From: a virus
IMG/VR virus record: IMGVR_UViG_3300025037_000007
Coordinates: 1 to 22,401 of that record
Length of the DNA: 22,401 bases
Reading direction: 5' to 3' (one strand)
A model generated the notes under the pieces. It was given only the letters and a program-made list of their open reading frames with translations. It did not search any database and had not been told where the DNA came from. Both the position numbers and the translations under genes were made by a program. Below are positions 1-7,533 of this stretch, piece after piece (positions within the stretch are counted from its first letter, which is position 1; each line of letters opens with the position of its first letter).

Positions 1-221
1 AACAAATACATCGCAACCATTGTGACAAGTGTTTAATAAAGACTGATAACTATGTATGGTAGGTGTTTAAAGGGCTTGAGGTAATGCGAGGTTATGTCTA
101 AATACAATGATTGGTGCGCTTACAGGTACTCGAATTTATTTAGTAAGGTGCTGATATTTATAGTTATTATTATAATATATGTTGACGATACCGCCATCGA
201 TACCGTCATAGGTGAAAATGG
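1..221. other. Left edge, no supported gene
   Basis: I see no convincing gene here. A short plus-strand reading frame starting at 94 runs antisense through the Xis-like gene, is of low complexity where it crosses this AT-rich stretch, and is rejected. Just beyond the stop of the left operon is an imperfect inverted repeat: GACGATACCG at 184-193 and CGATACCGTC at 198-207 match at 8 of 10 paired positions around a 4-bp loop. It could be a weak hairpin at the operon end or a protein-binding site, but it lacks a clean U-tract. No attachment-site core or integrase start can be identified. Confidence 0.4.
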
Positions 222-431
222 CTACTCTTGCGCTTCGAGTTCGACCCCTTCTTTTGGATTCGAATCAATGCCAACAATAGCATCAATTTTTGATTTTAGC
301 CACTTGTTAGGGCGGCCTTGAATATCTGGCTCAGGTAAAAAACCAGACTTACGGCGTTGGGCCAGTGTGTCGTCAGACTTCCATTGGAATATCTGCTTAA
401 GGTCCTGAGTGGTGTAGTAGATTCCCGTCAT
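222..431 (-). CDS. Excisionase-like (AlpA/MerR-fold) DNA-binding protein
   Basis: A 69-residue protein whose core (about residues 5-52) reads as a winged-helix excisionase/AlpA type: YTTQDLKQIF, then W-S-D-T at the turn, R at the recognition helix, G-F-L-P-x-P, and RPNKWLKSKIDAIV, where AlpA/Xis proteins have G-x-x-x-R/K-W and a final helix. Such proteins bend attachment-site DNA with integrase during excision or act as small transcription factors. It is the last gene of the leftward operon and sits at the window's left end, where xis is expected in a lambdoid map. The start overlaps the stop of the upstream gene (ATGA), with GAGGTGA as ribosome binding site. Family recognition is by motif pattern only. 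Confidence 0.6.
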   Translation of the reverse strand: MTGIYYTTQDLKQIFQWKSDDTLAQRRKSGFLPEPDIQGRPNKWLKSKIDAIVGIDSNPKEGVELEAQE

Positions 432-745
432 TTTGTCACCTCACTTAATTCACCATCGTAAACATAACGCTCGTAAATATTAACCTCTAATCCTGCTGCC
501 TCAAACTTAACCGCTTTCAACCCCTCGATACTTTCTGCCGCTAAAATCAAAGGTCGGACACGCTTCAAGTCAGCTATAACATCATCCCAGAATTTATCAT
601 TATGTGATTCAAGCTCTTTGATTTGATCATCAACCTGACTCATTACAATATGCTTGGCTTTTGCTAACAGGTCACCGCCATCTGATACTAAGCAACCATG
701 ACCACCCTCATGCACACATACCACCTCAACCTCAATTACTTTCAT
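428..745 (-). CDS. Hypothetical phage protein
   Basis: A 105-residue acidic protein of no family I recognise. The start chosen is the ATG at 745 rather than the GTG six bases upstream, because AAGGAGAG lies at good spacing before it. It begins 2 nt after the stop of the upstream gene and overlaps the Xis-like start, so it is translated within the early-left operon. The N-terminal part, MKVIEVEVVCVHEGGHGCLV, looks like a short beta-rich segment; residues about 35-70 (SQVDDQIKELESHNDKFWDD) look helical and possibly coiled. No transmembrane segment, signal peptide or catalytic motif is visible. It probably belongs to the variable accessory genes of the operon. Confidence 0.7.
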   Translation of the reverse strand: MKVIEVEVVCVHEGGHGCLVSDGGDLLAKAKHIVMSQVDDQIKELESHNDKFWDDVIADLKRVRPLILAAESIEGLKAVKFEAAGLEVNIYERYVYDGELSEVTK

Positions 746-747
746 AA

Positions 748-1242
748 TCACTCTCCTTTATGCAAATTTTGCATAGTGCTAAATTCACTAGCCAACATCC
801 AAGCGACAATCTTAAACGGATGCCAACCTTCCTTTTGAGTCCAGCCGTGCAAGTACCAATCATCAGGCTTGATATACATATTGTAGAAACCAGTCCATAC
901 CTTGCCGCATTCAGTTAATACTAGGCATTTATCTTTGTCGGTTAGCAACTCCTTGCGCTCAGGCAACCGCTCATTAACATCAATCCAAGTCGGCATCGGC
1001 TTAACATACGGCTGCATCTTCTCGTTGTAGTGATTCCAAGCCCATGCTTTGGCTTCATCAATGGTTGCAAAGCCAGTGGCAAACTTTGTGTATGTACCAC
1101 CTGATAGTAAGTAGTACGCCACCTTAAACTTGCCATTGCCATCATTCATTACTATATAGCCATGCAACAAGCTGTTACTTACAGGCTCTCCAGTGTATTC
1201 ATCAACACCCCAAACCAACGGCTGTAACGGTAAATCACTCAT
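748..1242 (-). CDS. Two-domain phage protein with DUF551-like C-terminus
   Basis: A 164-residue protein with two recognisable parts. Residues about 28-76 contain a small domain ending in IDEAKAWAWNHYNEK that recurs in the gene just upstream (1235-1444). Residues about 85-160 begin WIDVNERLPER and end near VAWMLASEF, the pattern of DUF551 (W-I-x-V-x-x-R-L-P ... variable beta-strands ... W), a family common in phage early operons and of unknown function. The ATG at 1242 is preferred over the one at 1254 because it overlaps the upstream stop and matches operon packing; the ribosome site is weak, implying translational coupling. A second DUF551-like gene lies at 20607-20807. Confidence 0.7.
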   Translation of the reverse strand: MSDLPLQPLVWGVDEYTGEPVSNSLLHGYIVMNDGNGKFKVAYYLLSGGTYTKFATGFATIDEAKAWAWNHYNEKMQPYVKPMPTWIDVNERLPERKELLTDKDKCLVLTECGKVWTGFYNMYIKPDDWYLHGWTQKEGWHPFKIVAWMLASEFSTMQNLHKGE

Positions 1243-1444
1243 GACTTGCCCCATATTTATTATGATAGTTTTGCGCCCATGCCTTAGCCGCTGCTACGCT
1301 GTCAAAGTCGCTTGATTGAAAAACTGGGTAATCACCTTTTGCGCTATAAATCACACGATGACTACTGCCGATAGTCTCAATTCGATAGCTGTGACTATCG
1401 GTGTACGCCATATCGTTTGTCGTCCAGTTTAGTTTTTGGGTCAT
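1235..1444 (-). CDS. Small phage protein sharing a domain with its neighbour
   Basis: A 69-residue protein consisting almost entirely of the small domain also found in the next gene: VIYSAKGDYPVFQSSDFDSV leads into AAAKAWAQNYHNKYG, against the neighbour's FATIDEAKAWAWNHYNEK. The two are adjacent and overlap by 8 bp, which suggests tandem duplication of the domain followed by fusion of one copy to a DUF551-like unit. AAGGAT lies 8 nt before the ATG. No function is known to me; the A-K-A-W-A helix after a beta-hairpin is the only conserved signature. Expressed within the leftward operon. Confidence 0.65.
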   Translation of the reverse strand: MTQKLNWTTNDMAYTDSHSYRIETIGSSHRVIYSAKGDYPVFQSSDFDSVAAAKAWAQNYHNKYGASHE

Positions 1445-1456
1445 TTGTTTTTATCC

Positions 1457-1777
1457 TTATCTACTGACTTCAATTATTGCATCAGGGTATTCAATGCAAG
1501 CATCTAAATAACTTTTAGTGAAATTTATCAATCCGTCAACATCACCCCAGCCATTTTCAGGGTTCATCGCTTTCATTCTTTCATAGTTTAAATACATCAT
1601 GCCAAGCGAGCGCCTTAGGTTTTCGATATTATCGGCAGCCCTAACCACGCCTACGTTTTCAGGTCGCCATAAGTAGTGATAAGCGCCGACTATCGCAGCC
1701 ATATCATTGACGTTATGCGTTATATTTCGCGACCACGCACATTCGCCATCTATAATTAAATCAATATCTAAGCTCAT
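1457..1777 (-). CDS. Conserved hypothetical phage protein
   Basis: A 106-residue protein of a type often seen in phage early regions: WSRNITHNVNDMA near residues 16-28, LWRPENVG, then NPENGWGDVDGL and a C-terminal LDACIEYPDAIIEVSR. Its function is unknown to me. The ATG at 1777 is chosen because AGAGGA stands 8 nt upstream. The frame stays open upstream, and an alternative ATG at 1855 would add 26 residues, but that start has no ribosome site at usable distance. The 82 bp between this start and the preceding stop contain a short GCCC/GGGC hairpin. The gene lies in the leftward operon. Confidence 0.7.
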   Translation of the reverse strand: MSLDIDLIIDGECAWSRNITHNVNDMAAIVGAYHYLWRPENVGVVRAADNIENLRRSLGMMYLNYERMKAMNPENGWGDVDGLINFTKSYLDACIEYPDAIIEVSR

Positions 1778-1859
1778 AACCTCAATCCTCTTATAAAATA
1801 GGGTGCCCGTATCGTGGGCGTTCGGCTTTGCCTTGACTGCTTTTTCAAAGCACATGTAT

Positions 1860-2396
1860 TTATGCTTTCGCTTCCTTAGTAAATTCATCCCATAAATATT
1901 CATAGTCAAACGGCTGTACCAAGCCCATGACCGGCACTTTCTTCTGCTGCTTAGCTTTAAGCGCTTCAACATCAATTTCTTTCGGGAATTTGGTCATATC
2001 TTTTTGAGCGCGAACAATGATGTAAGTTTCGCTCATATTCATAAGACCACTACCGTTACGTGCTGCATCGACTGCCATGTTTGCGGCGTCCGGTATCGTT
2101 TCCCGACCGCCATAACTTTGATATTCAATAGTCGCGCAATATCTTTTGCCGTCGGTCATAAAGACGTGGGCAGTGACTACAAACATACGCGGCTCATTCA
2201 TGATCGTTGCGCGCACTTTTGGGCTTACCCAGTCGCCTTCGTACTCAGTGCGGATTCTTACTTCATTCGGGGTGAATGAGTTATTAAGCGGTATGCGCAT
2301 AAAGCCTTCGTACATTTCAGGCTTACTTGCTTTAACCTGGTTCGCCTTTTTTATTGCCGACTTTTTGCGTTTGTCGCGGTTCTTAATCTTGGACAT
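1860..2396 (-). CDS. Hypothetical phage protein, basic N-terminus
   Basis: A 178-residue protein with a strongly basic leader (MSKIKNRDKRKKSAIKKANQ), followed by a predicted mixed alpha/beta body and an acidic-aromatic C-terminus (FDYEYLWDEF). The lysine-rich start suggests nucleic-acid contact, but no motif supports a specific function and I do not recognise the family. AAAGGA is 7 nt before the ATG. It is separated by 11 bp from the helicase gene upstream, so it probably shares its transcript and may be functionally linked to DNA replication or recombination. Confidence 0.65.
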   Translation of the reverse strand: MSKIKNRDKRKKSAIKKANQVKASKPEMYEGFMRIPLNNSFTPNEVRIRTEYEGDWVSPKVRATIMNEPRMFVVTAHVFMTDGKRYCATIEYQSYGGRETIPDAANMAVDAARNGSGLMNMSETYIIVRAQKDMTKFPKEIDVEALKAKQQKKVPVMGLVQPFDYEYLWDEFTKEAKA

Positions 2397-2407
2397 GGTT
2401 TGGTCCT

Positions 2408-4117
2408 TTAAAATGGAATTAAGTTGCCCGCACTGCTGGGTTTATAACTGATAACTTTTGGCATGTTTGGCGTATTACCGTACTGATATTTTTTAACTTG
2501 CATAAACTTGCCGTTACGTTGGCACATAATGCGAGTTGGTAGAGCAATAACGCCTTGGCTTGGGTCGTGAATAACTTCAAGCGCTTCATCTACGGTAAAT
2601 GGCACATTGGCGTGTGGCATGTGATCAGTCCACCATTGGCAGCCCATGCGTAGAGCAAAGCCTTCGTGTTCGAAGCACTTCCATTCGCTGATAGGTTCTT
2701 CAAGCTCGCTGTAAAAGTAATCAATCCGCATGGTTGGCGCTTTGCCATTCTTGCCCGGGTGCTTGTAATAACCGATTTGCTGAATATCAAACCATTCTTC
2801 AGGCGGCGTTTGGAAGCCATGCAAGGGCATTGCTTGACCAGCCTTAAAGCCGTGCGGGTCTTTGCTATCACTTGGCATGAACGCGCCACACTCGATACAT
2901 TCATCAAGGTGGATAGGATTAGGGTTTCCGCAATCAGGGCAATATTTAAATGGTGCGCCTTGTTCGGTTGTACTGTTCTGCTTGTTGCGACCTTTGATCA
3001 GGTTGACGGGCCCAAGGTCACGAGTGGTTGATGTGTAATCAAGCCATAAGCAATCCTTTTTACCATCTGCAATCCGCATACCGCGTCCAGCAATCTGCAC
3101 GTAAAGAACGGGCGATTTGGTCGGGCGAAGCAGGGCGATAAGGTCAGTTTCAGGCGCATCAAATCCGGTGGTTAAGCAAGCGACGTTGACAAGGCAATCA
3201 ATAACATCGGGGTGACTGCCAGTGGGTGCTTTGTAGTCAAGCAATGTTGCATCGCGTATTCGTGCGGGCGTTTTGCTAGTGACAATGCTTGCTTTAATCT
3301 TGCCACGGTGATTGATTTCATCGAGTACCGCTTGGGCATGAGCAATGGTGACGCAGAACACTAACCACTTTTTGCGCTCTGTGCCACGCTTGAACATATC
3401 GTCAACGGTTGATTTAATGATGGCGGGGTCAATAACTGCACCTTCCAAGTCTTTAATCACATAATCACCGCCAGCTACTTTTACATTGCTTGTATCGATG
3501 GTTTCAGGCGTTTCAGTATCGATGACGAGTGGCGCAAGGTATCCTTGTTCAAGCAATTCATCCATGGACACGCGAGTGGCTGTGCCTTTAAATAATGGGT
3601 CCTTGCCTTGCCATAGCCATACGCCATCACCGCGAAAGGGCGTGCCAGTAAAGCCAATGGTGCAAAGGTAAGGACTGCCAAATTCTTTAAGCTGACTGAT
3701 AAAGGTGCGGTACATACCGGCATTGTCGGTATTGACGTTATGACATTCGTCGACGACCAGTAGATTTACAGTGCCGAGCTCGTGAGCTCGTTTTGCAATA
3801 CTGCCAATGGTTGCAAAGATGATTTGTGATTCAACGTCTTTTTGACCAAGGGCAGCACTGCAAACACCGGCGGGTGCTTCTGGCCATATTGCCCGTAGCT
3901 TGTCCAAATTTTGTTGGCACAGCTCTTTGCTAGCGACGCACATAACAATGCGCGTCTGTGGGTACTGCTCAATAGCACGTCGGCAAAATTCAGCAATGAT
4001 GATTGACTTACCTGCGCCGACACAAGCATCGACAACGGGATTGCCGTCAGGGTGACGATTCAGCCAATCATACAATTCAGTGAGCGTGCGCTCTTGGTAG
4101 TTTCTTAGCTTATACAC
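2408..4117 (-). CDS. SF2 DNA/RNA helicase with C-terminal zinc ribbon
   Basis: A 569-residue superfamily 2 helicase that should unwind or translocate on nucleic acid using ATP. Visible motifs: Q-type residue near YQERTL (8-13), Walker A GAGKS (34-38), DECH Walker B (123-126), TGTPFRGDG (157-165), and the second RecA lobe with TTGFDAPETD and QIAGRGMR near residue 345. A four-cysteine zinc ribbon (CPDC...CIEC) follows near residues 390-410, then a C-terminal domain of about 150 residues without a clear match. The gene starts with GTG, directly after the TAA of the upstream gene; GAGAGGA at 7 nt spacing supports this start. Its place beside the Cas4-like nuclease, Sak4-like ATPase and DUF669 protein suggests a role in phage recombination-dependent replication. 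Confidence 0.92.
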   Translation of the reverse strand: MYKLRNYQERTLTELYDWLNRHPDGNPVVDACVGAGKSIIIAEFCRRAIEQYPQTRIVMCVASKELCQQNLDKLRAIWPEAPAGVCSAALGQKDVESQIIFATIGSIAKRAHELGTVNLLVVDECHNVNTDNAGMYRTFISQLKEFGSPYLCTIGFTGTPFRGDGVWLWQGKDPLFKGTATRVSMDELLEQGYLAPLVIDTETPETIDTSNVKVAGGDYVIKDLEGAVIDPAIIKSTVDDMFKRGTERKKWLVFCVTIAHAQAVLDEINHRGKIKASIVTSKTPARIRDATLLDYKAPTGSHPDVIDCLVNVACLTTGFDAPETDLIALLRPTKSPVLYVQIAGRGMRIADGKKDCLWLDYTSTTRDLGPVNLIKGRNKQNSTTEQGAPFKYCPDCGNPNPIHLDECIECGAFMPSDSKDPHGFKAGQAMPLHGFQTPPEEWFDIQQIGYYKHPGKNGKAPTMRIDYFYSELEEPISEWKCFEHEGFALRMGCQWWTDHMPHANVPFTVDEALEVIHDPSQGVIALPTRIMCQRNGKFMQVKKYQYGNTPNMPKVISYKPSSAGNLIPF

Positions 4118-4447
4118 TTAATCATCCTCTCTATCTATCAAACTATGTTCCCAATCGTCGGCATCAAAACCCTTTCCGATGAAAAGTCTGTCTGTGAAAT
4201 CACCTGTTAGAGTGTGTACGAATTGGTTTCCACAACTCTCAACCGGCAAATCGTAGGCAAAAGCGCAGCCGTCTGCCTCTATGCCTATATGCCGCCATCT
4301 CTCATGTAGGAAGCAAAAAATACTAGGGTCTAATTTTTTAAACTTTGATAGCTGACTAACATAAATCTCGTCACCGGTAAGGTCGCTCGAAGAACCTTTC
4401 ACTGTCTTAGTTTCCTTATTGATTACCGCTTGCGTTAGCTTTTTCAT
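4118..4447 (-). CDS. Hypothetical phage protein
   Basis: A 109-residue acidic protein with no family I can name. It sits between the nuclease and helicase genes, its ATG overlapping the nuclease stop by 4 bp (ATGA) and its own stop touching the helicase GTG. Three cysteines and several aromatic residues in the middle (FCFLHERWRHIGIEADGCAF) suggest a compact folded domain, but there is no paired CxxC motif. Such strict translational coupling inside a recombination module suggests it is a partner or modulator of the adjacent enzymes; this is inference from position only. Confidence 0.65.
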   Translation of the reverse strand: MKKLTQAVINKETKTVKGSSSDLTGDEIYVSQLSKFKKLDPSIFCFLHERWRHIGIEADGCAFAYDLPVESCGNQFVHTLTGDFTDRLFIGKGFDADDWEHSLIDREDD

Positions 4448-5619
4448 AATTTCACCTCATATTCTGCTTGGCTAACAATTGAGCCGTTGCCGTTATTCAC
4501 GTAGCAATCACTGTCACCCGTTCTGCAGTACCAAACAACGGTTGCGCCAAGTGCGGTTTCTTCAGCTTCTAGCACGCTTAGATTTGGCAGTAATTGCGGC
4601 ACCCATCTGTGTTCGCTACAGCCTTCTAATTGCTGCTCATAGGGCAATGTAGTGTTACGCAGCTCGCATAACCATGTGCCGTCAGTTTGCGGTGTGCTAT
4701 GTATGCAAGTACGGCAATTGACGTTTGGCAGTGGGTCGGGGATAACATCAACACCACCATGGCAGTAATCAGAATAGGCGCAAAATCTGCACTCAAACCA
4801 ATCAGGCTTTTCGCTTATTCGCATTGGTGGTTCTTCAGCAAAGATAATGCGACGTGCACGCTCAACGTATTCTTCAGCTTTTACTTTGTCGTACTCGATG
4901 CGCTCAGCGTAGAGCGTGTCATCGTTCTTGTTTTTTGCTAAGTAGAAAGCACGAGTTAAGCCAAGGCCCAGCATATAAACTTGGACTTGTGCAAAGTGCA
5001 TGGGCTTTGATTTTTCAACGCCGTCTTTTAATAGCAGCTTGAATGACTTGTCGTTGTGCGTTTTAAACTCGCATAAGTGCCACGTCTTAGGTGCTTCCTT
5101 AATGCCAATGGCAACGCCGTCCGCATGACCTCGAAAGTGTCCGCCATGGAACTGAACGCCAAACTGTTGGCCAGTACGATCATCGACTTCGTAAACTTCG
5201 ATACCAGCATCACGCATGTTTTTGACCATGCGCGGTTCTTCAAGATGACCCGTTTCAAACAAGCGCAGTAAGCGACCGTCGAAGTCTTCAAAGTGTACCC
5301 AGCGGAAGTCGTACCACAATTGACGGGCGCATGACTTACCAATGATAGAGCCGCCAAGGTAACGACGTGGTGAGTCGCTGTGCTTGGCTTTGATGCCGTC
5401 ATATAAGGCATTCAATGTTGCGTCGTCTTTGACGTGTTCGGTTAAATCAGCCATTTCTAATGATTCCTGATGTTTGCGCTCTTTAAATTCACGCATAGCA
5501 AATACGCAATCGGCATGAATGGTTCGCCATTCGCCACAATTACGCTCGAAGTGTCCTTGACCTTTTTCTACCCAACCTTTGCAGTAGTAACATGGCCCAG
5601 GATGTTTATTCCTAGCCAT
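4444..5619 (-). CDS. Cas4/RecB-like PD-(D/E)XK nuclease, probable 4Fe-4S protein
   Basis: A 391-residue nuclease of the Cas4/AddB type, probably an exonuclease making single-stranded tails for recombination. The core reads G-H-A-D-G (Asp167), then CEFKTH with Glu184 and Lys186, followed by Q-V-Q-V-Y (about 211-215), the order D...ExK...QxxxY of RecB-family nucleases. A cysteine at 97 (GKSCARQLWYDF) plus C-x2-C-x5-C at 277-286 match the iron-sulfur pattern of Cas4 and AddB. An N-terminal segment (C10, C13, C28, C38) looks like a zinc finger, and another cysteine-rich unit follows at about 300-345 (CRTC ... WLCEL ... GCSEH). Start ATG overlaps the upstream gene by 8 bp with GAGGG before it. There is no cas context, so this is a phage recombination nuclease and not a CRISPR adaptation gene. 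Confidence 0.85.
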   Translation of the reverse strand: MARNKHPGPCYYCKGWVEKGQGHFERNCGEWRTIHADCVFAMREFKERKHQESLEMADLTEHVKDDATLNALYDGIKAKHSDSPRRYLGGSIIGKSCARQLWYDFRWVHFEDFDGRLLRLFETGHLEEPRMVKNMRDAGIEVYEVDDRTGQQFGVQFHGGHFRGHADGVAIGIKEAPKTWHLCEFKTHNDKSFKLLLKDGVEKSKPMHFAQVQVYMLGLGLTRAFYLAKNKNDDTLYAERIEYDKVKAEEYVERARRIIFAEEPPMRISEKPDWFECRFCAYSDYCHGGVDVIPDPLPNVNCRTCIHSTPQTDGTWLCELRNTTLPYEQQLEGCSEHRWVPQLLPNLSVLEAEETALGATVVWYCRTGDSDCYVNNGNGSIVSQAEYEVKL

Positions 5620-6109
5620 GTTTTAAGCCCTCTAAGGTGTCTTCCAATATCCAGCCGACTGCTGTTTTGTCACTGGTGCTGAGTGTGAGCACGTTTAAGT
5701 CATTATCACGTAGCTGTCTGATCATCTTAAAAATGGTCTGACGTGAGCGTTCGCCAAAGTCTTCAATCTTGATAAGCTCTTTGTTTCTTAGACGCATTTC
5801 AAAATTTGCCAAGTCATCGTTGTACTGCTTGACGCTTTCGCTAAATCTAATCTGACCAGTTGACACTCTGGTGTAGGTCTTAGCGGGCTTTCTTTTGACA
5901 GCTTTGGCACGCTTGGGTGCAAGCTCATCTTTGGGCTTGTCTTTATCAAACAAGCGTGACGGGTTTCTGCCATACGCTGCATGGACTTCATCACTGACGG
6001 TAATGCCAGTCATGTTTTCAGCTTTACGGTGAGGATTATCTTCAAGCCACTGATCAGCAACCGATAGAGGCGTTATTTCGCGTTTGATTTGATTGGTACG
6101 TATAAGCAT
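5612..6109 (-). CDS. Winged-helix-like phage protein
   Basis: A 165-residue basic protein with a proline/lysine-rich middle (about 55-80) and a C-terminal domain (about 103-162) that looks like a winged helix: LRNKELIKIEDF, SRQTIFKMIRQLRDND and KTAVGWILEDTLE. The same domain makes up nearly the whole of the small gene at 11828-12055 on the opposite arm, so the two are paralogues. The N-terminal segment (ITPLSVADQWLEDNP, MTGITVSDEVHAAYGR) resembles regulatory helix-turn-helix partners but I cannot name it. AAGGAAT precedes the ATG at 6 nt. A 141-bp gap with strong secondary structure lies upstream, so the gene may be separately controlled within the operon. Confidence 0.7.
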   Translation of the reverse strand: MLIRTNQIKREITPLSVADQWLEDNPHRKAENMTGITVSDEVHAAYGRNPSRLFDKDKPKDELAPKRAKAVKRKPAKTYTRVSTGQIRFSESVKQYNDDLANFEMRLRNKELIKIEDFGERSRQTIFKMIRQLRDNDLNVLTLSTSDKTAVGWILEDTLEGLKHG

Positions 6110-6152
6110 CGTTTTATTCCTTACTTTCGTTTTAGTTTGCGTTCATTTTGAG

Positions 6153-6197
6153 GTGCCAACTGGTTCGACTGTGTGATTACTTACACCCAGTTGACAC
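6153..6197 (-). repeat. 11-bp inverted repeat with nested hairpin in operon gap
   Basis: GTGCCAACTGG at 6153-6163 and CCAGTTGACAC at 6187-6197 pair at 10 of 11 positions. Inside the 23-nt interval GTGT and ACAC form a second short stem, so the minus-strand RNA could fold into a two-tier hairpin. It lies in the only long gap of the recombination operon, upstream of the winged-helix-like gene. It may be an RNA control element or an operator; no known family is recognised. Confidence 0.5.
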
Positions 6198-6211
6198 ATG
6201 AAAATAAAGGC

Positions 6212-6241
6212 GGGTAAGCGATGTTCTGCTTACCCTTTTTT
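6212..6241 (+). terminator. 8-bp hairpin, intrinsic-terminator-like
   Basis: GGGTAAGC (6212-6219) and GCTTACCC (6228-6235) form a perfect 8-bp stem with an 8-nt loop, followed on the plus strand by six Ts. All nearby genes are on the minus strand, where the same stem is followed by GCC and an interrupted T-tract (TTTATTTT), so it could act in both directions: stopping antisense transcription and attenuating leftward transcription after the DUF669 gene. Confidence 0.6.
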
Positions 6242-6250
6242 ATCTAACGA

Positions 6251-6775
6251 TTAACCACGCTGCCAAGGTGGTAAATCACTTTGAGCTGCTGCAGGTTGCT
6301 GTGCTGAGGTTGGTTGACCCTGGGCAGTCACTTGCGGTTGTGCGCTAAACTGTGGGCGACCACCACCAGCGATGGCGGCGAACTTCTTAACTTCATTGCT
6401 TGGGTCATATTGGCCAGTCTTGTCTATACGGATAGACACTTTGATTTCCATCGGGATACCGTGCAAATCGCTGCTGTCTTGTACTGATGACTTGCCGCAC
6501 GCACTAACAAGCTGTGCCATTTGCTTACGTCCGATTTGCTGTGCAATAGGATTGCTATTGCGTAGCGTGATATCTTGAAAGATAAGGCGACCCGCGTGAT
6601 GGCCGTCAAGGATTTTTAAGCCAAGGCTTAAGCGGTTGCCACTGCCTGAGTTGTTATCTTTAATCTCAGAGCGGGTGATTTCAGCGGTATAAGTACCGGC
6701 TGGAATTGGGTCGAAATCGTTTTTGTGTGCTTCTTGGATTTCGGTTTGGTCAAACTGCAGGTCTAATAGAGCCAT
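6251..6775 (-). CDS. DUF669 family single-strand DNA-binding protein
   Basis: A 174-residue protein of the DUF669 type, which in phages behaves as an ssDNA-binding protein acting with annealases and Sak4-like recombinases. Seen: the family opening LLDLQFD, then DFDPIPAGTYTAEITRSEIKD (an OB-fold beta-strand pair), N-S-G-S-G-NRLSLGLKI, GRLIFQDITLRNSNP and QMAQLVSACG. The last 45 residues are glutamine/alanine/proline rich and end SDLPPWQRG, resembling the flexible tail and terminal contact peptide of SSB proteins, though without the classical DDIPF. AAGGAAT lies before the ATG. It follows the Sak4-like ATPase gene by 11 bp. Confidence 0.87.
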   Translation of the reverse strand: MALLDLQFDQTEIQEAHKNDFDPIPAGTYTAEITRSEIKDNNSGSGNRLSLGLKILDGHHAGRLIFQDITLRNSNPIAQQIGRKQMAQLVSACGKSSVQDSSDLHGIPMEIKVSIRIDKTGQYDPSNEVKKFAAIAGGGRPQFSAQPQVTAQGQPTSAQQPAAAQSDLPPWQRG

Positions 6776-6786
6776 GATTAAATTCC

Positions 6787-7533
6787 TTATGCTTCGTTAG
6801 TTTCGATACTGGTTTCAGTTTCGTTTGATTGGATTACTTCGATTTGTTGCTTATCGCCACGAATTTTCGCAGCGATGGCGGCCAAGTTGGGACGTTCTGC
6901 CATATCTAATTTGCCGCTACGGTCTTTTGCAGGGTACTTAGTATCGGCTTGGGTTTGCAGGTAATGCAGGGGAATACCTTGATCATCTTTCTCGACTTTC
7001 ATTAAAAATACTTCATCGAAAAAGTAGGGGATGTTTGCGGTCAGCTTTTGACCAGGGAACATCGGACGGTAACGGACGACTTTTGCATCGTCTTGGTAAG
7101 ATTCCATCTTGGCGCTAAAGTAGACATTGCGTGGCAAGTCACGATAAGCACGGATAACGTCTTCCACCTTTTCTTGCATGACGCCGTAAGCGGCGCGTGG
7201 ATCCTTCGATTCTTTCTTGGCTTGGTTCAGCACGACTTCTGCAATCTCACTGATACTGTCTAAGCAAATCCAGTCGTATGACAGACCTTGCTCAGTCGTC
7301 GTGAGCCATGTATAAGCTTCCAATAGGTCGTTATATGACTCGATAAGCACGACTGGTATGTCGGCATCGGCAATTGAAAGCAGACCTGATTCAGCGGATA
7401 GAATGACCGTCTTACTATGGTCGGGCGTGGTGGCGCAAAGGACTGTTTTACCAGCACCCGCTTGACCGTAGACCAGCACTTTGACGCCGTTTGCTTGCGC
7501 TTGTTCGCGGGTGGTCGTTAATTTAATGGCCAT
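6787..7533 (-). CDS. Sak4-like RecA-fold ATPase (AAA_24), recombinase
   Basis: A 248-residue ATPase of the phage Sak4/AAA_24 group, RecA-related proteins that help anneal single strands with the phage SSB. Walker A is GQAGAGKT (23-30), Walker B is WICLDSIS with Asp92, and a conserved YGVMQEKVEDVIRAYRDLP stretch follows the QAKKESKD segment. The family's RPMFPGQKLTANIPYFFDEV is plain, where these proteins decide between nucleotide states. The C-terminal 25 residues are glutamate/threonine-rich and probably disordered. The ATG directly follows the TAG of the upstream gene, and GGAGG at 8 nt supports it. Neighbours (DUF669, Cas4-like nuclease) confirm a recombination module. Confidence 0.9.
   Translation of the reverse strand: MAIKLTTTREQAQANGVKVLVYGQAGAGKTVLCATTPDHSKTVILSAESGLLSIADADIPVVLIESYNDLLEAYTWLTTTEQGLSYDWICLDSISEIAEVVLNQAKKESKDPRAAYGVMQEKVEDVIRAYRDLPRNVYFSAKMESYQDDAKVVRYRPMFPGQKLTANIPYFFDEVFLMKVEKDDQGIPLHYLQTQADTKYPAKDRSGKLDMAERPNLAAIAAKIRGDKQQIEVIQSNETETSIETNEA

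Noticed and set aside
94-321. Plus-strand ORF of 75 codons at the left edge
   Set aside because: Antisense to the Xis-like gene, isoleucine-rich from AT-rich DNA, no convincing ribosome site and no family resemblance.
1457-1975. Longer 172-codon form of the conserved protein
   Set aside because: The upstream part overlaps the preceding gene in another frame and the ribosome site supports the ATG at 1777.
4444-5619. Reading the Cas4-like gene as a sign of a CRISPR-Cas system
   Set aside because: No cas1, cas2, effector or repeat-spacer array anywhere; neighbours are phage recombination genes.
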